Source: Flagellimonas marinaquae
Lineage (GTDB): Bacteria > Bacteroidota > Bacteroidia > Flavobacteriales > Flavobacteriaceae
NCBI RefSeq assembly: GCF_023716465.1
Contig: NZ_CP092415.1
Location: 2,581,501-2,645,500 of the forward strand
Reading direction: 5' to 3'
Length of the DNA: 64,000 nt
The first letter of the stretch is position 1, and every line of letters starts with the position of its first letter. Positions 25,111 through 32,589 of this stretch are shown here, piece by piece. The position numbers were made by a program, and so were the translations under genes. The notes under the pieces are model-generated. The model worked only from the letters and a program-made list of their open reading frames with translations, searched no databases and was not told the DNA's origin.

Positions 25111-26982
25111 TTACCCTTCTAAAATGGAAGAAAGTTCGAACCAACGTTCTGTTTTTTGCTCAATGGTATCGGTTATTTCTTTGAGCTCTTTGGAAAGATC
25201 GGCTATTTCGCCTCCATCCAAATCGGGGTCGGTGAACTTGTTCTGGAACTCAACCTTTTTCTCTTCCAATTTTTGAATGTCCTTCTCCAATTGTTTGTAT
25301 TCCTTTTGTTCCGAATAGGAAAGTTTTCCCCCACTGGTGTCTCTCCAATTATTTTCTGTTTTTTCTATCGAGTTTGTTTTGTTCTCCCGTTCCTCGATTA
25401 CCTTGCTGTTTTCGTAGATTCGGTAGTCCGAATAGTTTCCGGGGAAATCTTCAATAACTCCTTCTCCTCTAAAAACAAAGAGGTGATCTACGATTTTATC
25501 CATAAAATAACGGTCGTGCGAAACCACGATCAAACAGCCGGGAAAATCCAACAAAAAACTTTCCAGAACATTAAGTGTAACAATATCTAGATCGTTGGTG
25601 GGCTCATCCAGAATAAGAAAATTAGGATTTTGAATCAGGACAGTACATAAATACAATCGTTTGCGTTCACCACCGCTCAATTTTTCGACAAAATCGTATT
25701 GTTTTTTACGATCAAATAGAAAGCGTTCCAATAATTGTTGTGCGGAAATCTGTCGTCCTTTTTTTAAAGGAATGTAATCCCCAAACTCTCGAATTACGTC
25801 AATAACCTTTTGGCCATCCTTATCTGGAATTCCTTTTTGGGTGTAATAACCAAATCTTAAAGTGTCCCCGACCACAACCTTTCCGTTATCTACATCCTCG
25901 TTTTGGGTAATGATGTTCAAAAAAGTAGATTTTCCAGTTCCGTTCTTGCCAATAATGCCCACCCGTTCACCTTTGGTGAAGTTATAGTCGAACTTGTCCA
26001 GTATTTTTTTATCTCCGTATGATTTGGAAATGTTATGAAGCTCCAAAATTTTACTGCCCAAGCGCTCCATATTTAGCTCTAATTGGACTTCGTGCTCTGT
26101 TCGGCGTTGATGTGCACGTTTTTTGATCTCTGCAAAATCATCGATACGGGATTTGGATTTTGTGGTACGGGCCTTGGGTTGCCTTCGCATCCAATCCAGC
26201 TCTTTTTTGTAGAGCATTTTGGTCTTTTGTTGCTCTACTGCTTCGCGCTCCAATCGAGATTCTTTTTCGGTAAGGTAATATGAATAGTTGCCTTTATAGG
26301 TGTAAAGCTGGTTATTGTCCAATTCAATGATCTCGTTACAAACCCTGTCCAAAAAGTATCGATCATGGGTCACCATAAACAGCGTAATGCTCTCTTTTGC
26401 AAAATAAGCCTCCAACCATTCGATCATTTCTAGGTCCAAGTGGTTGGTCGGCTCGTCCAAAATCAACAAATCGGGTTTGTTGAGCAAGGCATTGGCCAGG
26501 GCCAAACGCTTCTTTTGTCCGCCCGAAAGTGTGCTTACTTTAGCGTCGAGGTTGGAAAGTTGTAATTGGAAAAGTATTTGCTTGTACTGGGTTTCAAAAT
26601 CCCAGGCATTAAGGCGTTCCATTGCTTCGAAGGCCTTTTGGTATTGGTCTGCGTTATCGGGGTTTTCCACCGCTTTTTCGTATGCGGCAATTACTTTTAG
26701 GATTTCGTTATCCGTAGTAAATATGGTCTGTTCAATGGTTAAGTTGGGATTTAGGTCCGGCTCTTGTTCCAAAAAAGAGACTTTAATGCCTTTGCGGGTG
26801 GTCACCTGACCGGTTTCGGAGGTATCCTTTCCCGACATAATATTGAGAATAGAGGTTTTTCCACTTCCATTTTTGGCAATCAATGCAATCTTTTGGTCTT
26901 TATTGATTCCAAAGGAAATATCCGAGAAGAGCACCAGTTCTCCATAGGATTTTGATATGTTTTCGACCGTTAATAAGTTCAT
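25111..26982 (-). CDS. ABC-F family ATPase, Uup-like
   Basis: A 623-residue soluble ATPase with two ABC domains and no membrane part, of the ribosome-associated ABC-F class. Domain 1: AKNGSGKTS (Walker A), LSGGQKKRLALANALL and LLILDEPTNHLDLEM. The linker is basic and helical (KELDWMRRQPKARTTKSKSR). Domain 2: GKNGTGKST, LSGGERKRLYL and LILDEPTNDLDIV. Residues about 530-623 are a C-terminal coiled coil, as in Uup, which is linked to ribosome or DNA-junction binding. Probably first gene of a run with the shortened methyltransferase. Confidence 0.93.
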   Translation of the reverse strand: MNLLTVENISKSYGELVLFSDISFGINKDQKIALIAKNGSGKTSILNIMSGKDTSETGQVTTRKGIKVSFLEQEPDLNPNLTIEQTIFTTDNEILKVIAAYEKAVENPDNADQYQKAFEAMERLNAWDFETQYKQILFQLQLSNLDAKVSTLSGGQKKRLALANALLNKPDLLILDEPTNHLDLEMIEWLEAYFAKESITLFMVTHDRYFLDRVCNEIIELDNNQLYTYKGNYSYYLTEKESRLEREAVEQQKTKMLYKKELDWMRRQPKARTTKSKSRIDDFAEIKKRAHQRRTEHEVQLELNMERLGSKILELHNISKSYGDKKILDKFDYNFTKGERVGIIGKNGTGKSTFLNIITQNEDVDNGKVVVGDTLRFGYYTQKGIPDKDGQKVIDVIREFGDYIPLKKGRQISAQQLLERFLFDRKKQYDFVEKLSGGERKRLYLCTVLIQNPNFLILDEPTNDLDIVTLNVLESFLLDFPGCLIVVSHDRYFMDKIVDHLFVFRGEGVIEDFPGNYSDYRIYENSKVIEERENKTNSIEKTENNWRDTSGGKLSYSEQKEYKQLEKDIQKLEEKKVEFQNKFTDPDLDGGEIADLSKELKEITDTIEQKTERWFELSSILEG

Positions 26983-27003
26983 GGATGTTTTTTGAGTGCC
27001 AAT

Positions 27004-28173
27004 CTACAATTTGGAATACTTGATCATATACAAGTATCGGATGACCAGGGTCAAAAGTAAAGGAATAAGTACAGGTGAAAAAATCTGAACTTTGATAATC
27101 CATAATAAAAGAACTAGGACTATCAAACTTAGGGCAAACCATAGATATTTTGTGCCCCATTTTGGAATGTTATCCTGAAAAACGAATACAAACGCAACTC
27201 CTAAATTTATCGGGAAAGCCCATAGTATGTTGTAATTATAAGGTGTGGAGGTGTGATCTGCCGCTACCCATAACAAGAAAAGGAAGGTGCCGGCCAATCC
27301 GGAAATGAACAACAGGGTAAAGTCCAACCAGCGGCTTCGTGTCTTATGTTTGTTGTCGAAATAGGTGATGATGGCCGTAAACGCCAAGAGCAACATAAAC
27401 CAGAACAAAGGAGAGAGCGGAAAAAAACCACTTTGCGAGTGTTCGTTATAATCCAAAATGGTGCGCTCCCTCTTGACCAGGGGTTTCCCGTTCAGGGTAG
27501 TATGTCGTAGTTGTTCCATGGCATAGTAGGGCAAGAACATATGTTCCTGTACGGTTGCCTGTCTGTCCACAGGGGATCCAAAGGCCAGGTCTATGCCGAA
27601 CATGGACCAGGTATTTACATTTAAGAATTGCCTTACCAATTGCCGAAAAGTATATCGTTTCTCCAGATATGATCCATCGAATACCACAGCATCTCCAAAT
27701 TGTTCTTTTAAAATATCTCCGGTAATACTGGAGCAGTTGTTCAATAGAGGGTCGTACAGGTAATCTCGGTTTTCGGGGAGATAGTTTTCTTCAAAAAATG
27801 CAAGGAGTTGGTTGCGTTGTTCAAGGTTTAAATCTAGAACTTGCTCTTTTACCCATCTTTTTTCCAACTCATATTCAAACAAAAACGACTCAAAACTTCT
27901 TCGGGAAAGGGAATAGATCATCCTTCCCTTGGTAAAATTTAAATAAAAATTGGGTTGGTTAAAGTCAAAAGTACCGTAGTTGTAGACAACATCAATCCCT
28001 AAAACCGAATCCTGTACCCGAAATGCGCTATGTCCAAATGCATAATATAGTACATCGCCCCCTGCACATGTTAAAAGACTTACTTTGGAATTTTCCGATA
28101 GCTGTGGTGCTTGGGAGAAAACAAAATTCCCTGTAATGAGAAATAAAGATAAAAGAAGAAATATCTTTTTCAT
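27004..28173 (-). CDS. Lnb-like protein (DUF4105) with C-terminal membrane domain
   Basis: 389 residues: a signal peptide ending NFVFSQ, a periplasmic domain to about residue 250, then five or six membrane segments. The N-terminal domain has LLTCAGGDVLYYAFGHSAF and LLNNCSSITGDIL; the conserved His and Cys make it a DUF4105 (Pfam PF13387) member, NlpC/P60-like. This family has recently been linked in Bacteroides to lipoprotein N-acylation (Lnb); I transfer that only as a hypothesis. The gene diverges from pssA and lies 21 bases before the ABC-F gene. Confidence 0.82.
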   Translation of the reverse strand: MKKIFLLLSLFLITGNFVFSQAPQLSENSKVSLLTCAGGDVLYYAFGHSAFRVQDSVLGIDVVYNYGTFDFNQPNFYLNFTKGRMIYSLSRRSFESFLFEYELEKRWVKEQVLDLNLEQRNQLLAFFEENYLPENRDYLYDPLLNNCSSITGDILKEQFGDAVVFDGSYLEKRYTFRQLVRQFLNVNTWSMFGIDLAFGSPVDRQATVQEHMFLPYYAMEQLRHTTLNGKPLVKRERTILDYNEHSQSGFFPLSPLFWFMLLLAFTAIITYFDNKHKTRSRWLDFTLLFISGLAGTFLFLLWVAADHTSTPYNYNILWAFPINLGVAFVFVFQDNIPKWGTKYLWFALSLIVLVLLLWIIKVQIFSPVLIPLLLTLVIRYLYMIKYSKL

Positions 28174-28227
28174 TCTGATCGTTATCAGCGCAAATATCTA
28201 AATAAAAACGACTCGGTCCACCATACG

Positions 28228-28259
28228 TTGCCAACAGTTTATTTTTTCCACTATTTTTA
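28228..28259 (+). promoter_or_regulatory. Promoter for pssA
   Basis: TTG at 28228-28230, 21 bases, then TATTTTTA (28252-28259), one mismatch to TAnnTTTG, 16 bases before the pssA ATG. Confidence 0.5.
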
Positions 28260-28274
28260 CGCAAATCCAATTTC

Positions 28275-29006
28275 ATGAAGTCCTATATTCCCAACTTTTT
28301 GACACTCCTCAACGTTTTGAGCGGATGCATAGCCACCGTCTTTGCCGTTTTAAATCACTTGGAGTGGGCCGCACTTTTTGTATTTATCGGGATTTTCTTC
28401 GATTTTTTTGATGGCTTGGCCGCCCGAGCATTAAATGTGCAGAGTGATATTGGTATTCAGTTGGATTCTTTGGCCGATGTAATTACCAGTGGTCTTGTGC
28501 CCGGGGTGGTTATGTTTCAACTATTGAGTATGGCGGAAAGGGGTGGCTGGAACCTTGGGTTTATTGGCCATGATGCCGAACTGACCTTATTGCCATTTGT
28601 TGGTTTTGCCATTACATTGGCATCTGCGTACCGGTTGGCCAAATTTAATGTGGACGAGAACCAAGTCTCTTCCTTTGTTGGTCTCCCTACTCCAGCAAAT
28701 GCCTTGTTGATTCTTTCGCTGCCCATGATTCTTATGTATCATGATAACGAAACCTTGAACAACATTATCTTAAATCCATGGTTTTTAGTGATCATTACAG
28801 TGATCAGCACCTATTTATTGAATTCTCCCATTAAATTGTTTGCCCTAAAATTTAAGAACGGAAGCTTTAAGGATAATGGTATTCGATATTTGTTCTTGAT
28901 CGGGAGTTTGGTGTTATTGTTGACCCTACGTTTTTTGGCAATACCCTTGATTATCTTTATTTATATTTTGATGTCTCTCATCGATGGAGGAGGAAAAACA
29001 ACATAA
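28275..29006 (+). CDS. pssA: CDP-diacylglycerol-serine O-phosphatidyltransferase
   Basis: Makes phosphatidylserine, the precursor of phosphatidylethanolamine, in the inner membrane. The CDP-alcohol phosphotransferase signature is complete, from DFFDGLAARALN to GIQLDSLADV with its three conserved Asp residues. 243 residues and six to eight membrane segments match the Bacillus-type PssA. The last 23 bases overlap the start of a small PH-like membrane protein, so translation of the two is coupled. No psd gene is in view. Confidence 0.95.
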   Translation: MKSYIPNFLTLLNVLSGCIATVFAVLNHLEWAALFVFIGIFFDFFDGLAARALNVQSDIGIQLDSLADVITSGLVPGVVMFQLLSMAERGGWNLGFIGHDAELTLLPFVGFAITLASAYRLAKFNVDENQVSSFVGLPTPANALLILSLPMILMYHDNETLNNIILNPWFLVIITVISTYLLNSPIKLFALKFKNGSFKDNGIRYLFLIGSLVLLLTLRFLAIPLIIFIYILMSLIDGGGKTT

Positions 29007-29454
29007 GGACGTATTTGATGGTTCCACGGAAGCTGTGGTGTGTCCATCCAAAGTGGGGCTAGAGTTATTGATACCTGTTCTATTGATTTTTGGTATCGGG
29101 ATAGTTGGTTCTTTTGGGGAGAGTAGTCTGATCGGTGTGATAATTCAGTTTGCCATTATGCTGGTCTTTGTACTTCTTTTTTTCTCCATTTCCTATACAG
29201 TTTCGGATGAAATATTAACGGTGACCTCTTTATTTGTGGTCAAAAAGAATATACCGATCAAGGACATAACACGAATAGTGGAATCGAACAATCCGATCAG
29301 TGCCCCTGCGGCATCTTTGAGCCGGTTGGAAGTATACTACGGTAAATACAGCAGTATGGTAATCTCACCTAAGGATAAAATGCGATTTATTAAGCATTTA
29401 ACACGCCTCTCTCCAACCATTCAAGTGGAGCTTAAAAAGAGAAATAAAAAATAA
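28984..29454 (+). CDS. Membrane-anchored PH-like domain protein
   Basis: 156 residues. Two hydrophobic segments (about residues 27-45 and 50-70) form an N-terminal hairpin; the cytoplasmic C-terminal half (YTVSDEILTVTSLFVVKKNI, then IPIKDITRIVES) has the beta-strand pattern of bacterial PH (bPH/DUF1200-like) domains, ending in a lysine-rich tail. Function unknown. The gene starts inside pssA, which points to a part in membrane lipid homeostasis by context only. Its stop is three bases from the lptB stop on the other strand. Confidence 0.75.
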   Translation: MEEEKQHKDVFDGSTEAVVCPSKVGLELLIPVLLIFGIGIVGSFGESSLIGVIIQFAIMLVFVLLFFSISYTVSDEILTVTSLFVVKKNIPIKDITRIVESNNPISAPAASLSRLEVYYGKYSSMVISPKDKMRFIKHLTRLSPTIQVELKKRNKK

Positions 29455-29456
29455 GC

Positions 29457-30197
29457 TTAAAAGTCGAGCTTCTTTTTTCGAAGTTCAAAGTTTTGCCCCA
29501 GATACACTTTCCGGACCATTTCGTCAACGGCAAGTTCCTCGGGAACTCCGGCCTTTAGAATGCCGCCTTCGAACATTAAGTACGAGCGTTCGGTAATGGC
29601 CAAAGTTTCCTGCACATTATGGTCGGTGATCAGGATGCCAATGTTCTTGTTTTTTAATTGGGCCACGATGCGCTGAATGTCCTCTACCGCAACAGGGTCA
29701 ACCCCGGCAAAGGGCTCGTCCAATAAAATAAATTTAGGGTCTGTGGCCAGTGCGCGGGCTATCTCGGTACGGCGACGTTCGCCCCCGGACAGCAAATCCC
29801 CACGGTTTTTACGTATATGCCCCAGACCAAATTCATCGATCAGGGACTCCATCTTCATGTGTTGTTCTTTTTTGCTCAATTTGGTAAGCTGCAACACACT
29901 CAATATATTTTTTTCTATGCTGAGTTTTCGGAAGACCGATGCTTCTTGGGCTAAATAGCCAATTCCATGCTGTGCCCTTTTGTACATGGGGAAGCTAGTG
30001 ATATCCGTACTGTCCAGGTAGATGTTTCCGCCATTCGGTTTAATAAGTCCCACGATCATGTAGAACGATGTGGTCTTACCTGCCCCATTGGGCCCCAATA
30101 GTCCAACAATTTCACCCTGATTGACCTCGAGCGATATGCCTTTGACAACTTTTCGGCCTCGATAGGCCTTCATAATATTTTCTGCGCGTAGCTTCAT
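29457..30197 (-). CDS. lptB: LPS export ABC transporter ATPase LptB
   Basis: The 246-residue cytoplasmic ATPase that powers the LptBFGC bridge moving LPS to the outer membrane. Walker [18 protein letters not shown], signature [15 protein letters not shown], Walker [14 protein letters not shown] and the switch His in ITDHNVQET agree exactly with LptB rather than other ABC ATPases. It is the last gene of the run kdsD-tatC-AhpD-like-lptB; pairing with kdsD recalls the E. coli kdsD-kdsC-lptCAB order. Confidence 0.96.
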   Translation of the reverse strand: MKLRAENIMKAYRGRKVVKGISLEVNQGEIVGLLGPNGAGKTTSFYMIVGLIKPNGGNIYLDSTDITSFPMYKRAQHGIGYLAQEASVFRKLSIEKNILSVLQLTKLSKKEQHMKMESLIDEFGLGHIRKNRGDLLSGGERRRTEIARALATDPKFILLDEPFAGVDPVAVEDIQRIVAQLKNKNIGILITDHNVQETLAITERSYLMFEGGILKAGVPEELAVDEMVRKVYLGQNFELRKKKLDF

Positions 30198-30254
30198 AGG
30201 AATTTGCCAAAACTAAACATATTCTTTTTTTAGTGAATGGTCTTTTGGATTTTT

Positions 30255-30608
30255 TTAAGCTTCGCTCTCCTCCAAATCTTCCCAAAACTCATACGCTCGT
30301 CGTAAATGCGGAATCACTATGGTTCCGCCTACCAAAGTGGCTATGCCCAAGGTTTCCATAACTTCTTCTTTATTGGCCCCTGCATTTTTGGAGCTTTCGA
30401 GGTGGTATTTCACACAATCGTCACATCGCAGCACGGCCGAGGCGACCAGACCCAGCAATTCTTTGGTCTTTACATCCAGTGCGCCTTCCATATAGGCGTT
30501 GGTGTCCAGGTTGAAGATACGCTTTATGAGCTTGTTGTTCTCTGCGAGCAGCTTATCGTTCATATTGGCGCGATATGCATTGAACTCTTCTACTTTATTA
30601 TTTGCCAT
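30255..30608 (-). CDS. Carboxymuconolactone decarboxylase / AhpD-like protein
   Basis: 117 residues, all helical, of the AhpD-like fold. The redox motif RCDDCVKYHLESSKNAGA has the CxxC and the following His found in AhpD-type proteins, so a peroxidase or disulfide-reductase function is more likely than decarboxylation. The N-terminus overlaps the end of tatC by 11 bases, so it is translated from the same mRNA. Why a thiol enzyme sits between tatC and lptB is unclear; partner proteins are not encoded nearby. Confidence 0.88.
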   Translation of the reverse strand: MANNKVEEFNAYRANMNDKLLAENNKLIKRIFNLDTNAYMEGALDVKTKELLGLVASAVLRCDDCVKYHLESSKNAGANKEEVMETLGIATLVGGTIVIPHLRRAYEFWEDLEESEA

Positions 30609-31440
30609 TTTTTGTAGCTTTTACTTTTCTAGCTTCGCTTTTTACTACCATTTTTGATATAAATATGCTTACCTGGTACAAAATCAATACAGGAATACAT
30701 ACAATGATTTGGCTGGTTACATCGGGAGGGGTAATGATCGCCGATAAAATCAGAATGATCACCAAAGCTATTTTTCTATACTTTTTGAGGATTTCGGGGG
30801 TTACCAGTCCAACTTTGGTCAAGAAAAATATTACAATGGGCAACTCAAACATGATCCCGCAAGCGATTACGGAGGCCCTGACCGTTCCAATGTAAGAAGC
30901 CAGGTCGATTTCGTTCAATACTTCCTTACTGACCTGGTACGACCCCAAAAAGTTGATGGAAAGCGGGGCAACAATGTAGTATCCGAACAATACACCAAGG
31001 AAAAACAATCCCGAAGCCGTTATAATGAACCCTTTTGAATGTTTTCTTTCGTTTTCGTAGAGTCCGGGGCTGATAAATTTCCACAACTCCCACAAAATAT
31101 ATGGAAATCCGAGAATTACGCCCGCCCAGATAGAGGTCCAGATGTGTGCGGAGAATTGACCGGCCATCAATCTACTTTGAATGGTGAACGGGATTTCGTC
31201 GCCACAAAATTCCGAATCTACCCCGAACAACTTTCCTATATTACAGAAAAATTGATAGGTTGGGAAGTCCATGTTCTTTGGGCCGAACAAGATAGTATCA
31301 AAAATAAAGCCTCTAAAAACAAAGGCGACACACGCAATTATGACCACGGCCAATGTGGATCGGACCAAGTGCCAGCGCAATTCTTCCAAATGGTCCAAAA
31401 AGGACATTTCGTCTGGGTTTTTTCTCTCTTTTTTAGACAT
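30598..31440 (-). CDS. tatC: Sec-independent protein translocase TatC
   Basis: Receptor subunit of the twin-arginine translocon, exporting folded proteins. 280 residues with six membrane helices; the N-terminal MSFLDHLEELRWHLVRS is the conserved signal-peptide-binding region (with the Glu pair), and later SPGLYENERKHSKGF and FELPIVIFFL fit the family. An insertion near residue 60-100 (FFCNIGKLFGVDSEFCGD) is common in Bacteroidota. The ATG shares a base with the kdsD stop (TAATG). No tatA is in the window. Confidence 0.96.
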   Translation of the reverse strand: MSKKERKNPDEMSFLDHLEELRWHLVRSTLAVVIIACVAFVFRGFIFDTILFGPKNMDFPTYQFFCNIGKLFGVDSEFCGDEIPFTIQSRLMAGQFSAHIWTSIWAGVILGFPYILWELWKFISPGLYENERKHSKGFIITASGLFFLGVLFGYYIVAPLSINFLGSYQVSKEVLNEIDLASYIGTVRASVIACGIMFELPIVIFFLTKVGLVTPEILKKYRKIALVIILILSAIITPPDVTSQIIVCIPVLILYQVSIFISKMVVKSEARKVKATKNGK

Positions 31441-32405
31441 TATAGGATTCCCTCGTTTATAAGGTTATGGATATGGACTACGCCGGCATACGAATCACCG
31501 TCAAAGGCCAATAGTTGCGATATGCTCTGTTCTTGTAACATTTTAAGGGCCTTAACGGCCAAAGTATCCACATCTATTGTTTTGGGATTGGAGGTCATGA
31601 TGTCCCTTGCGGTAAGTCCGCTTATATTGTCGTATTTGCTCAACATCCTCCTAACATCGCCATCGGTAACGATTCCTACCACTTTGTCCTTGTCCATAAC
31701 GGCGGTAACACCCAACATTTTTTCGGAGATTTCGACGATTACATCCTTTACTTTGGTATTTACGTCCACTTGCGGTTTTTGATTGTTGAGCACAATATCG
31801 GCCACCCGTAAATATAATTTTTTGCCCAAAGCCCCACCAGGATGGTACTTGGCAAAATCGGTGCTGCTGAATCCTTTAAGCTCCAATAAACAAATGGCCA
31901 GTGCGTCACCGACCGCCATTTGGGCCGAAGTACTGGTTGTGGGTGCTAAATTATTGGGGCATGCCTCTTTCTCCACGTAGGTGTTGAGCACAAAATCTGC
32001 TTGTTTGGCTAAAACGGAATCCATGTTTCCTGTAATTCCTATCAATTTGTGGTTGCCCGCCTTAATTAGGGGCAATAAGGCTTTAATTTCTGGTGTGTTC
32101 CCGCTCTGAGAAAGGCATATGACCACATCATTTTGTTGAATAGTGCCCAAATCCCCGTGTATGGCATCGGCGGCATGCATAAAAATTGCAGGTGTGCCAG
32201 TAGAATTTAAGGTTGCTACAATTTTTGATGCAATTATGGCGCTTTTACCAATGCCGGAAACTACGACTCTTCCATCGGATTCAAGTATATGCTGAACCGC
32301 TTGTTCAAAATGGTCGTCCAACAGACCTATTAAATTTGCAATGGCCTTGCTCTCTATTTCAAGGGTCCGCTTTGCTATGGATAAAATTGACTTTTTGTCG
32401 TTCAA
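31440..32405 (-). CDS. kdsD: Arabinose-5-phosphate isomerase, KdsD/KpsF/GutQ family
   Basis: Converts ribulose 5-phosphate to arabinose 5-phosphate, first step of Kdo synthesis for LPS. 321 residues: a SIS domain (about 35-170, VVVSGIGKSAIIASKI, ICLSQSGNTPEI, LAPTTSTSAQMAVGDAL) followed by two CBS domains (about 205-320, VGIVTDGDVRRM). The start appears to be TTG at 32405; no better start codon stands near. It heads an overlapping run with tatC, the AhpD-like gene and lptB. Confidence 0.94.
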   Translation of the reverse strand: MNDKKSILSIAKRTLEIESKAIANLIGLLDDHFEQAVQHILESDGRVVVSGIGKSAIIASKIVATLNSTGTPAIFMHAADAIHGDLGTIQQNDVVICLSQSGNTPEIKALLPLIKAGNHKLIGITGNMDSVLAKQADFVLNTYVEKEACPNNLAPTTSTSAQMAVGDALAICLLELKGFSSTDFAKYHPGGALGKKLYLRVADIVLNNQKPQVDVNTKVKDVIVEISEKMLGVTAVMDKDKVVGIVTDGDVRRMLSKYDNISGLTARDIMTSNPKTIDVDTLAVKALKMLQEQSISQLLAFDGDSYAGVVHIHNLINEGIL

Positions 32406-32589
32406 AGTAATTAACGGATTAACTGATTGTATTCCTAAAAGAATGTGTTATATTTAAGTTTACAAAACTAATCAAACTATCTTATACAGACTATTTCGAA
32501 AATGATATTGGATTTAACTGTATTGGTATTGTTTAATAAAAGCTTCAACTACCTTTTAGGTTGTTTGTAATAAATTGAAAAATGCGGAA

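Noticed and set aside
31039-31782. 247-codon + strand frame opposite tatC and kdsD
   Set aside because: It is the antisense of two well-supported genes and its translation shows no domain, so it is a shadow frame.
32540-32589. TAGGTTGT as a recQ promoter element
   Set aside because: It lacks the TTTG end of the consensus, and no TTG stands at the right distance.
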